NCBI GenBank assembly: GCA_902475375.1
Contig: CABRZC010000055.1
Location: 1-13,502, forward strand
DNA length: 13,502 bases
From: an uncultured Collinsella sp.
Lineage (GTDB): Bacteria > Actinomycetota > Coriobacteriia > Coriobacteriales > Coriobacteriaceae
Reading direction: 5' to 3'
Below are positions 6,710-13,440 of this stretch, one piece after another. The position numbers were made by a program, and so were the translations under genes. Positions within the stretch are counted from its first letter, which is position 1. Every line of letters starts with the position of its first letter. The notes beneath the pieces were generated by a model. That model saw only the letters and a list, made by a program, of their open reading frames with translations. It ran no database searches and was not told the origin of the DNA.

Positions 6710-7819
6710 TTAGAGAAGTTCTTTACGAGAAGCCAAGTAGGCGTGAGCATGGCGCTCAAGAACCTCGTCCTCAACGTTCGTTAGGCGAATGGCGCCGAGT
6801 GCCGCGGGCAGCGGCAGCATGCTGCGGTTTGAGCGCGCGAACTGCTGCCTACGGAACTCCTCGATATATGCGACAGGCTCCAGATCGAAGGCAAGTTCCT
6901 CGATACCAAAGTCCTCCAGGCAGTCATCGACCTCAAAGACGCAATCGATATCAAAGTCGCAGGCATCATGTGCTAGGCGCGCCTCAAAGCGCATGCCCTC
7001 GGATAACAGCTGATAGGCAGGGACCTGCGAAGCGGCATCGCCCAAGCAGGCGCGCAGGGTACGCTCCCCCGTCTTGCCAAAATCGAGCGCATGGCGAGCG
7101 CTCGGGTTCGTGGCCATCAGTACGTCCTTGCGGGCAGTCTGAGACCATTGAACGGCATTAACGAGCGCGACCTCCTCGCCCGCGAGAATCTCGGGGACGG
7201 TCTCAGTAAACTGATTCCAGCGGGACTTGCTGCTCGAAAGCATGGTGCCAACAAGTACCACATAGCCGAGCTTAAGGTCCTCGGGGTCCGCCTCGCGAAC
7301 AAGGTCGAGGTCACACACGACCAAGCCCGGTTCGGGACGGAAGGCGATAGCGGGAAGCGCATTCGCCGACGAGGCGACGAGCGGCTTCATGGTCGTCGCG
7401 ACCGTGAGCATGGCGTCGAACGTCGTCGGCAACAGCGCGCACTCGGTTCGGCCGCACCACTGGTTTGCGCACCAGCTAACAACCGAGCAGGTTGCGGCAT
7501 CGCCAACGGCGACAACCAGATCGTCGCAGGTAATGCCGTTGGCAGACAGGGCGCCAAAGATCGCATCGGCATCGGCCAGCGTGGCACCAGCAGGCGAAAG
7601 CTCAAGGACGAGCAGCGACACGGCAAAACCGGCGTCGACCAGCGCATGCTCGACAACCTCACCAAAACGCTCGGATGTGGCGTCGTTCCAAACCACCATA
7701 GCGCGCTTAGGCTTGCCAACGGCCGAGGCAAACATGCGCGACAGCTCATCGAACGCGCCCAATCCGACACGGACATCGACGCTGCGGTTTTGGAAATTGA
7801 TCAGTTGACGGCGAATCAT
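6710..7819 (-). CDS. aroB: AroB-family (3-dehydroquinate synthase-like) protein, predicted inactive
   Basis: The family assignment rests on position directly after aroK, length (369 residues) and a residual alignment: LVVAVGD (101-107), LLPTTFDAM (129-137), FRPEPGLVVCDLDLV (160-174), ALDFGKTGE (244-252) and EGMRFEARL (274-282). Normal dehydroquinate synthase converts DAHP to dehydroquinate using NAD and a zinc ion. By my hand alignment to E. coli AroB the three zinc ligands are replaced (Glu194 by Y186, His271 by K249, His287 by A268). The GGGxxGD NAD loop is eroded, D-S-S-V-G-G-K has become T-V-A-T-T-M-K, and the C-terminal DKK is RQQ. The frame is open and composition matches its neighbours, so this does not look like a recent pseudogene. 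It may be a structural or regulatory remnant, or have a new activity. The ATG at 7819 overlaps the aroK stop (ATGA); an earlier in-frame start at 7852 would lie within aroK. Confidence 0.8.
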   Translation of the reverse strand: MIRRQLINFQNRSVDVRVGLGAFDELSRMFASAVGKPKRAMVVWNDATSERFGEVVEHALVDAGFAVSLLVLELSPAGATLADADAIFGALSANGITCDDLVVAVGDAATCSVVSWCANQWCGRTECALLPTTFDAMLTVATTMKPLVASSANALPAIAFRPEPGLVVCDLDLVREADPEDLKLGYVVLVGTMLSSSKSRWNQFTETVPEILAGEEVALVNAVQWSQTARKDVLMATNPSARHALDFGKTGERTLRACLGDAASQVPAYQLLSEGMRFEARLAHDACDFDIDCVFEVDDCLEDFGIEELAFDLEPVAYIEEFRRQQFARSNRSMLPLPAALGAIRLTNVEDEVLERHAHAYLASRKELL

Positions 7820-8349
7820 AGCAGCCCACGCTCCAAAAGCATCTCGGCACAAAGGTAGGAAACGTCCTCGAAGGACTTGTTGCGAATATCAAGGGTAAGG
7901 TCGGCGGCCTGTCGATACAGCGGACGGCGATGCTCAAACAGGCGCGCGGCATGCTCGGGCGAGCGGAAATCGGGGCGCGTGTCGGACCGACGAATCTGGC
8001 GAATCGAATCCTCGAAGTCGCCCTCGAGGTACACGCACGTACCCATTTCGTGCATCAGCTCAATATTCACCGGCGTCTCGACAATGCCACCCCCGCACGA
8101 TACCAGCAGGCTGCGCTCACTTTGAAGCGAACGGAGTGCCGAGGTCTCGAGCTCGCGAAAACGATCCTCGCCCTCGGTCTCAAAAATCTCGGTTACCGAC
8201 TTGCCGCAACGGCGGACGACCAGGCGGTCGGTATCGATAAAACGCCTCTTGAACATGGTGCCGACGTTGCGCGCGAGCGTCGATTTGCCCGCGCCCAAAA
8301 AGCCGATAAAGAAGATATGGTCGCAGCCGTGTTTGGTGTGCTGGGACAT
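7816..8349 (-). CDS. aroK: Shikimate kinase
   Basis: Shikimate kinase phosphorylates shikimate with ATP, a late common step of aromatic amino acid synthesis. The 177-residue protein has all key motifs: Walker A GFLGAGKST (16-24), the DTD motif with D39 and D41 for shikimate and magnesium, the FRELE segment with R65, the GGG loop (86-88), the lid arginine R125 (TRPDF) and R142 (RRPLY). It therefore looks fully active, in contrast with the adjacent AroB-family protein. The ATG at 8349 lies eight bases after the yqeG-type gene stop, with GAGGA and AGG upstream; its stop overlaps the aroB-family start. In M. tuberculosis aroK and aroB are also adjacent. Other small-molecule kinases share the fold, but the DTD, GGG and RP motifs together favour shikimate. 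Confidence 0.93.
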   Translation of the reverse strand: MSQHTKHGCDHIFFIGFLGAGKSTLARNVGTMFKRRFIDTDRLVVRRCGKSVTEIFETEGEDRFRELETSALRSLQSERSLLVSCGGGIVETPVNIELMHEMGTCVYLEGDFEDSIRQIRRSDTRPDFRSPEHAARLFEHRRPLYRQAADLTLDIRNKSFEDVSYLCAEMLLERGLL

Positions 8350-8357
8350 GACGAGAC

Positions 8358-8855
8358 CTATTCCTCGCAGGGAAGGTCGCGCAGGGCCCGGCGCTCAAAG
8401 ATACGGAAGATCTGCGTATACCACAGGTCCTGCGTGGCCTGCGGCTTTACCAGGATGGTATCGACGCCGGCGAAGTTGCCGCTCCACACGTCCGTGTAGA
8501 GCTGATCACCGATCAGCACCGCCTCGTCGGCCGTGGCGCCGAGGCGCTTAAGACCCGCCTTGAGGGCAAACGGCGCCGGCTTCATGGCGTGGCTGATGGC
8601 CTCGAGTCCCAGCTCGCGTGCCGATGCCATGACCTGGTCGCGATGCCAGTTATTGGACACCATGCACAGCTTAAAGCCTTTGGCGCGGGCGGCGTCGAGC
8701 CAAGCGGAAATCGCGGCGGGGACCTGCTCGGTGTCGCGCGGCACCAGGGTGTTATCGCGATCGAGCAGAATGGCGCGTTTGCCGTCGGCCCACAGGGTAT
8801 CGAGATCGATGCGATCGACCGAGGCAACGTATCGTTTGGGGCTAAAAATCCTCAT
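8358..8855 (-). CDS. YqeG family HAD-type phosphatase
   Basis: This 165-residue protein belongs to the HAD IIIA phosphatases related to B. subtilis YqeG and yeast Gep4, a mitochondrial phosphatidylglycerophosphate phosphatase. The four HAD motifs are clear: LLDRDNTLV with nucleophile D32 and D34, MVSNN with S67, K92 in MKPAPF, and GDQLYTDVWSGN with D117 and D122. The N-terminus FSPKRYVASVDRIDLDTL (4-21) is typical of YqeG. The substrate is unproven; phosphatidylglycerophosphate is suggested only by the Gep4 relationship. The ATG at 8855 lies one base after the mltG stop (TAGCATG) with a weak GGA upstream; earlier in-frame starts run into mltG. In B. subtilis yqeG is close to aroE, so its place next to aroK fits a recurring neighbourhood. 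Confidence 0.9.
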   Translation of the reverse strand: MRIFSPKRYVASVDRIDLDTLWADGKRAILLDRDNTLVPRDTEQVPAAISAWLDAARAKGFKLCMVSNNWHRDQVMASARELGLEAISHAMKPAPFALKAGLKRLGATADEAVLIGDQLYTDVWSGNFAGVDTILVKPQATQDLWYTQIFRIFERRALRDLPCEE

Positions 8856-8856
8856 G

Positions 8857-10242
8857 CTAATTCCAAGACTGTTGATGCTCTTCGTAGGTTTGCGAGAAGT
8901 ACTCCTCGTCCTGCGTAATGTAGAAATACAGGTCATCGGAGTCGGTCGGCTCAAGCGTGGCCTTGAGTGCCTCGAGCGACGGAGAGCAGATGGGCGTGGG
9001 CGGTAGGCCCTCGTGCTTATAGGTGTTATACGGACTATCGCTCTGCAGGTCGTCGGCGGTAACCTCGCCACCGGTGACATACATCATGGTCGCATCGCTG
9101 TTGAGATAGCGCAGACCGTCGAGTTTGCCGGCAAGGCGGTTGTAGAAGACCGAGGCCACGTGCGCACGTTGATCGGCGTTGAGGCCCTCGCGCTCAACGA
9201 TAGAGGCCAAGTTGACGATGTCGTAGTCGGACATCTCCACACCGTAGCGTTCCTTGATCTTGGCTTCGCAGCTCGCAAAGTCAAGCGACTTGTACTCGGT
9301 CTTAAACTGATCGAGCATGGCGCGAATCACGTCATCGGCCGTCGGCGAATCGCCCAGCGAATAGGTCTTGGGGAACAAGAAACCCTCGAGCGAATCGTTG
9401 GCGGCGCCCTTAAGGAAGCTATAGTCGTCAACGTAGTTGGAGGCCTTGGCCTGGTTGAGGAAGTCTTCCTTAGAGATGCTGTCGTAGGCCTGGGCCACAC
9501 GGTCGGCGACTTGATCGACCGTTAGGCCCTCAGGGATAGTCAGCGCATTGGAGCCCGCGTTGGGGCCTTCCATGAGCTGCTGAACAACCTTGGTCGCATC
9601 CATGAGTGTGGTGAACGAATAATCACCAGGCTTGAGCGACATATCGGCGTTGAGCTTTTTCACCGCCGCATAGTAATCCTTGGGATTTTCGACGATATGG
9701 TTCTCAGAGAGAATCGAGGCGATAGTATCGCCCGAGGCACCGTCGGGAATCGTGATAGTAACTTGCTGGCCAGCAGCGACTTTCGCATCCTCACCGCCAA
9801 AGAAGCCCTTGACGGCTGGCACGACAAAGAAAACGATCGCGACAAGCGCAAGCACGGCGACGACGCCACCGATAATCATAGGCACCGGGGAGCTTTTCTT
9901 TTGTGTACCACGGCGGACGTGCGTGTTATAGCTCGAGCGCGTAGCCGGAGCAACGCCGTGGGAACCGAGAGCGTGATGCGAATGCGACTGGGGGGCCTGC
10001 ACTCGCTGGGTAGATGCCTGCTGCTTAAAGCAGGTACCGCCTGCAGGCTGGGCCGAACGAGCAGAAGGCTGCTGACCCGTCCGTTGAATAGGTTGGGCCG
10101 AATGAGAGAAGGACTGCGCCGGGCGCGCGGCAGGCTGAGCTGCACGCTGCGTCGGCTGTGCCGGACGCTGGCCAGGCTGGGCAGGGCGCGACGCCGGCTG
10201 CCGTGTACGATTCTGCTGGCGCGGATCGGAAGCGCTAGGCAT
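8857..10242 (-). CDS. mltG: Endolytic murein transglycosylase MltG with long disordered N-terminus
   Basis: MltG cleaves nascent glycan strands at the outer face of the membrane and is thought to set glycan length. The 461-residue protein has a cytoplasmic low-complexity region rich in Gln, Pro, Ala and Arg with many AQP units (about 1-118), one transmembrane helix (about 120-143), a LysM-like segment (about 150-240) and the YceG catalytic domain. The catalytic glutamate is E350 in LASIVERE, followed by ASVFYNRL (363-370), SPYNTY (403-408) and GLPPTPICSP (412-421). Most homologues have GLPPGPIxNPG in the last motif. The ATG at 10242 is chosen for GAGGAGG at 10249-10255; it overlaps ruvX by 8 bases. 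alaS-ruvX-mltG is a conserved actinobacterial order. An inside-negative signal peptide is not present; the helix acts as an anchor. Confidence 0.94.
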   Translation of the reverse strand: MPSASDPRQQNRTRQPASRPAQPGQRPAQPTQRAAQPAARPAQSFSHSAQPIQRTGQQPSARSAQPAGGTCFKQQASTQRVQAPQSHSHHALGSHGVAPATRSSYNTHVRRGTQKKSSPVPMIIGGVVAVLALVAIVFFVVPAVKGFFGGEDAKVAAGQQVTITIPDGASGDTIASILSENHIVENPKDYYAAVKKLNADMSLKPGDYSFTTLMDATKVVQQLMEGPNAGSNALTIPEGLTVDQVADRVAQAYDSISKEDFLNQAKASNYVDDYSFLKGAANDSLEGFLFPKTYSLGDSPTADDVIRAMLDQFKTEYKSLDFASCEAKIKERYGVEMSDYDIVNLASIVEREGLNADQRAHVASVFYNRLAGKLDGLRYLNSDATMMYVTGGEVTADDLQSDSPYNTYKHEGLPPTPICSPSLEALKATLEPTDSDDLYFYITQDEEYFSQTYEEHQQSWN

Positions 10243-10663
10243 GCGAAACCTCCTCGTTTTTACGATCGAGCCACGTCTGCAAAAACAGGCTGGCGGCAAT
10301 CATGTCGATCTTGCCCCTCATCTGCTTTTCGTTGAGGCCCTGCTCGCGCAGGATACGCTTAGCCTCTTGCGAGGACAGACGCTCGTCCTCAAACTCCAAC
10401 GGAAGATCGAGCTCGTCGGCAATCTTTTGCGCCACAGCGGCAACGCGCTCGGCCTGAGGGCCGGGCTCACCGGCCATGGTCAGGGGACGTCCGCTTACCA
10501 GGATGTCGGGCTCATAGTCCTCAACCAGGTAGCGGAACGTCTTGGCCATACCGGTGACCTCGGCAGCCGGAAGCACCTTGACAGGCATCGCCATCTTGCC
10601 ATCACGGCTCGAGACGGCGATGCCAATCCTGGTCTCCCCTATGTCCAGCGCGAGCGCAACCAC
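10235..10663 (-). CDS. ruvX: RuvX/YqgF family RNase H-fold nuclease (pre-16S rRNA processing)
   Basis: YqgF/RuvX proteins have an RNase H-like fold. They have been linked to maturation of the 16S rRNA 5' end in E. coli and to Holliday junction resolution in M. tuberculosis. The 142-residue product has the three acidic sites: D7 in ALDIGETRIGIAVS (5-18), the E92-D93-E94 cluster in FEDERLSSQEAKR (91-103) and D120 in KIDMIAASLFLQTWL (118-132). The loop ILVSGRPLTMAGEPG (54-68) is also typical. The start is GTG at 10663, 17 bases after the alaS stop, with only a weak AGAAG ahead, so its translation may depend on readthrough from alaS. The end overlaps mltG by 8 bases. Family identity is firm; which of the two reported activities applies cannot be told from sequence. 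Confidence 0.94.
   Translation of the reverse strand: MVALALDIGETRIGIAVSSRDGKMAMPVKVLPAAEVTGMAKTFRYLVEDYEPDILVSGRPLTMAGEPGPQAERVAAVAQKIADELDLPLEFEDERLSSQEAKRILREQGLNEKQMRGKIDMIAASLFLQTWLDRKNEEVSHA
10249..10255 (-). promoter_or_regulatory. Ribosome binding site fixing the mltG start
   Basis: GAGGAGG on the minus strand lies six bases before the ATG at 10242, inside the last codons of ruvX. The frame stays open for 19 more codons upstream, so this near-perfect site decides between the starts and excludes a residue stretch unlike MltG. Confidence 0.85.
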
Positions 10664-10680
10664 AGCGACTTCTTAGATTC

Positions 10681-13338
10681 TTAGGCGCCGAGCGCGGTCT
10701 TAGCGGCCGCGAGGGCATCGGCGATGCCGGCAGCATTCTTGCCACCAGCCTGGGCCATGTTGGGACGACCGCCACCGCGACCGTCGACCAGACCCGCGAT
10801 CTGCTTGATCACGTTACCGGCGTGGAAACCGGCCTTGACGGCGTCATCGGAGCCGGCAGCGAGCAGGGCCGGAGTGCCCTTCTCAGTCACGCTGGCGACG
10901 ACACAAGCGACAGGGCCGGCGACCTTCTGATGCACGGTATCCCATACGTTGCGCAGGTCGGCAGCCTCAAGGCCCTGGAGCTCAGCGACGACTAGCTTGT
11001 AGCCGCCGAGCTCGACAGCACCCTCGATGGCACTGGAAATGGCGTCGGAGGAGCCACCGGTCAGAGCCTTTTTGAGCTTGTTGGACGTCTCGCGCAGCTC
11101 GGCCTGCAGGTTCTCCACGCGGGCGGGAACCTCGTCGACGCGGCACTTGAGCGCAGCGGCGGCGGCGTCAACGAGCGCCAGGCGGTCGGCCATGTAGTCG
11201 AGGGCACCCTTAGAGGTCACGGCCTCGATACGGCGGACATTGGAGCCCGTGGAGGACTCGGAAATGATCTTGAACAGGCCAATCTCGGCGGTATTGGCGG
11301 CATGGGTGCCACCACAGAGCTCGCGGGAGAACGGCTGGTCCTCGGCGCCCACGGAGACGACGCGGACGACATCGCCGTACTTCTCTCCAAACAGAGCGAC
11401 AGCGCCGGCAGCCTTAGCCTCGTCGATGCCCATGACACGGGTCACGACCGGCTTGGAAGCGAAGATCTGCTGGTTGACCAGGTCCTCGACAGCCTTGAGC
11501 TGCTCGAAGGACAGAGCCTCGAAGTGCGTAAAGTCAAAGCGCAGGTGCTCGGGCGTCACCAGCGAGCCGGCCTGGGAGACGTGCTCGCCCAGGACCTGCT
11601 TAAGGGCAGCGTCGAGCAGGTGCGTGGCGGTGTGGTTGCGACGCAGGAAGCCACGGCGCTCGGCGTCGAGCGCGGCGGTCACGGTAGTACCGACGGTCAG
11701 CGTACCCTCGGTGACGTGGGCGACGTGAGCATACAGGCCGTTGTGGTTCTTGGTATCGGAAACGGTCAGCGCAACGCCCTCGGCGGAAAGCTCACCGGCG
11801 TCACCCTGCTGGCCGCCCATCTCGGCATAGAACGGAGTGTGGTCGAGCACGACCTCGACATCCTCGCCCGCGGCAGCGGACTCAACGGACTCACCGTTGC
11901 GAACGATAGCGACAACCTTGGCGCCCTCGATGACGTCGTTGTCATAGCCGTCGAACTCGGTCGCAGCGACCTTGTCCGAAAGCTCGACCCACACGTCATT
12001 GAAGCTGCCCCAGGCATCGCCCTTGGCGTTGGCGCGGGCGCGGGCCTTCTGGTCCTCCATGCAAGCGGTGAAGCCATCCATATCGACGTCGTGCCCAGCG
12101 GTACCAGCAATCTCGACGGTCAGGTCGATGGGGAAACCAAAGGTGTCGTGAAGCTTAAAGGCAACATCGCCCGGAAGGACAGCGCCGTCGGCGAGCGCGG
12201 CCAGGGCCTCGTCCAGGTAAACGCGGCCGTTGTCGAGCGTCGTTGAGAAACGCTCCTCCTCGGAGGCGACGATGCCCTTAACGAGCGCGACGCTCTTGAG
12301 CAGCTCGGGATAGGCCTCGCCCATCTGGGCGTTGACCTCGTCGATAAACTTGGTCAGGAAGGCGCCCTCGATGCCCAGCAGGCGACCGTGGAACACGGCA
12401 CGGCGGAGCAGGCGGCGAAGGACGTACTCGCGACCCTCGTTACCGGGCAGGATGCCGTCGGAGATCATAAAGTCGACGGCACGGGAGTGGTCGGCGATGA
12501 TGCGCAGGGAGCGGCTAGCACCGGAGTAATCGTCGGCGTCATAGGTCTTGCCGCTGATCTTCTCGCCCAGCTTGATGAGGTGCTGCATCAGATCGCCGTC
12601 GTAGTTAGCGGTCTTGTGCTGCATGATGGCGGCCATGCGCTCCAGACCCATGCCCGTATCGAGGTTGCGGTGCGGCAGCTCCGGCATGGAGCCGTCCTCC
12701 TGGCGGTCGTACTGGGTAAAGACGAGATTCCAGAACTCCAGGAAGCGGTCGCAGTCGCAGCCGGGCTTGCAGTCGGGGCTGCCGCAGCCGACCTCCTCGC
12801 CCATGTCAAAGTAGATCTCGGAGCACGGACCGCAGGGGCCGGTGGGGCCAGCGGCCCAGAAGTTGTCGTCCTCGCCCAGGCGGGAGATGTGATCCTCGGC
12901 AACGCCCAGGGAGCGCCACACGTCATGGGTCTCGTCGTCTTCGGTAAAGACGGTGAAGTACAGGCGGTCGAGCGGCAGCTTGAACTCCTTGGTGATGAGC
13001 TCAAAGGCCCAAGCGCAGGCCTGCTGCTTGGAGACGCCGCCAAAGGAGAAGTCGCCGAGCATCTCAAAGAAGGACAGGTGACGGCCGTCCTCGCCGATGC
13101 AGTCGATATCGTTGGTGCGGACGCACTTCTGGCAGGAGATCGCGCCGATCTCCTTCATGGTCTTCTTGCCCTGGTAGTACTCCTTAAACTGGTTCATGCC
13201 GGCGTTGGCAAGCAGCAGCGAAGGATCGTCAGGGACGAGGGACGAAGAAGGATAGAGCTTAAGACCGCGCTCCTCAAAGAAGTTGAGGAACTTGGAGCGA
13301 ATCTCGGCCGTAGTCATTGACGGGTAGTCAGCACTCAT
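10681..13338 (-). CDS. alaS: Alanyl-tRNA synthetase
   Basis: AlaRS charges tRNA-Ala and hydrolyses mischarged Ser- or Gly-tRNA-Ala. The 885-residue protein contains the class II catalytic core (about 8-240) with RHLSFFEMLGDFSFG (86-100) and the LDTGMGLERMA segment (226-236). It is followed by the tRNA recognition domain, the editing domain with zinc ligands H569, H573, C675 and H679 (HTATH, CGGTH), a short coiled coil (about 735-760) and the C-Ala domain with GGGRPNMAQAGG (855-866). A cysteine cluster C185, C190, C194, C196 inserted in the catalytic domain may hold an extra metal; similar inserts occur in some clades. The ATG at 13338 has GAGGAG nine bases upstream (13348-13353); the upstream extension of the frame is rejected because it crosses the promoter and is unlike AlaRS. 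It is first in its operon. Confidence 0.98.
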   Translation of the reverse strand: MSADYPSMTTAEIRSKFLNFFEERGLKLYPSSSLVPDDPSLLLANAGMNQFKEYYQGKKTMKEIGAISCQKCVRTNDIDCIGEDGRHLSFFEMLGDFSFGGVSKQQACAWAFELITKEFKLPLDRLYFTVFTEDDETHDVWRSLGVAEDHISRLGEDDNFWAAGPTGPCGPCSEIYFDMGEEVGCGSPDCKPGCDCDRFLEFWNLVFTQYDRQEDGSMPELPHRNLDTGMGLERMAAIMQHKTANYDGDLMQHLIKLGEKISGKTYDADDYSGASRSLRIIADHSRAVDFMISDGILPGNEGREYVLRRLLRRAVFHGRLLGIEGAFLTKFIDEVNAQMGEAYPELLKSVALVKGIVASEEERFSTTLDNGRVYLDEALAALADGAVLPGDVAFKLHDTFGFPIDLTVEIAGTAGHDVDMDGFTACMEDQKARARANAKGDAWGSFNDVWVELSDKVAATEFDGYDNDVIEGAKVVAIVRNGESVESAAAGEDVEVVLDHTPFYAEMGGQQGDAGELSAEGVALTVSDTKNHNGLYAHVAHVTEGTLTVGTTVTAALDAERRGFLRRNHTATHLLDAALKQVLGEHVSQAGSLVTPEHLRFDFTHFEALSFEQLKAVEDLVNQQIFASKPVVTRVMGIDEAKAAGAVALFGEKYGDVVRVVSVGAEDQPFSRELCGGTHAANTAEIGLFKIISESSTGSNVRRIEAVTSKGALDYMADRLALVDAAAAALKCRVDEVPARVENLQAELRETSNKLKKALTGGSSDAISSAIEGAVELGGYKLVVAELQGLEAADLRNVWDTVHQKVAGPVACVVASVTEKGTPALLAAGSDDAVKAGFHAGNVIKQIAGLVDGRGGGRPNMAQAGGKNAAGIADALAAAKTALGA

Positions 13339-13347
13339 AGAGGGAAT

Positions 13348-13353
13348 CTCCTC
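13348..13353 (-). promoter_or_regulatory. Ribosome binding site of alaS
   Basis: GAGGAG on the minus strand, nine bases before the ATG at 13338. It supports this start rather than the earlier in-frame codon at 13428, which would lie in the terminator, or the later ATG at 13317. Confidence 0.7.
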
Positions 13354-13384
13354 GGTTTCACATCGAAACAGTTCAAACGTAACG

Positions 13385-13412
13385 ATATTACCATCCCACC
13401 GCGCCTGTGCAA
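13385..13412 (-). promoter_or_regulatory. Candidate promoter of the alaS operon
   Basis: On the minus strand TTGCAC (13412-13407) is followed after 16 bases by TAATAT (13390-13385), giving a leader of about 40 bases before alaS. The -35 box matches the consensus at only three positions and the -10 at four, so the call is weak. Its place between the terminator and alaS is the main support. The -35 box overlaps the terminator T tract. Confidence 0.35.
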
Positions 13413-13440
13413 AAAAGAGGGCCGCCAAACAGCGACCCTC
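13411..13440 (-). terminator. Rho-independent terminator upstream of alaS
   Basis: On the minus strand bases 13440-13432 pair with 13425-13417 (GAGGGTCGC with GCGGCCCTC, one wobble pair), giving a 9-bp stem with a 6-base loop followed directly by TTTTTT (13416-13411). It would stop transcription arriving from beyond the right edge, either from an upstream gene or from a short leader. No plus-strand T tract follows, so it acts in one direction. Confidence 0.8.

Noticed and set aside
7820..7852. Longer aroB-family start giving 11 extra residues
   Set aside because: It would overlap aroK by a further 33 bases; the ATGA junction at 7819 is the normal coupled start and MIRRQLINF resembles the usual family N-terminus.
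11302..13320. Two plus-strand frames of more than 300 codons over alaS
   Set aside because: Shadows of the conserved alaS sequence on the complementary strand, with biased composition and no family resemblance.
13339..13428. Longer alaS start giving 30 extra residues
   Set aside because: The extension runs through the terminator tail and promoter region and does not look like AlaRS; the GAGGAG site supports 13338.
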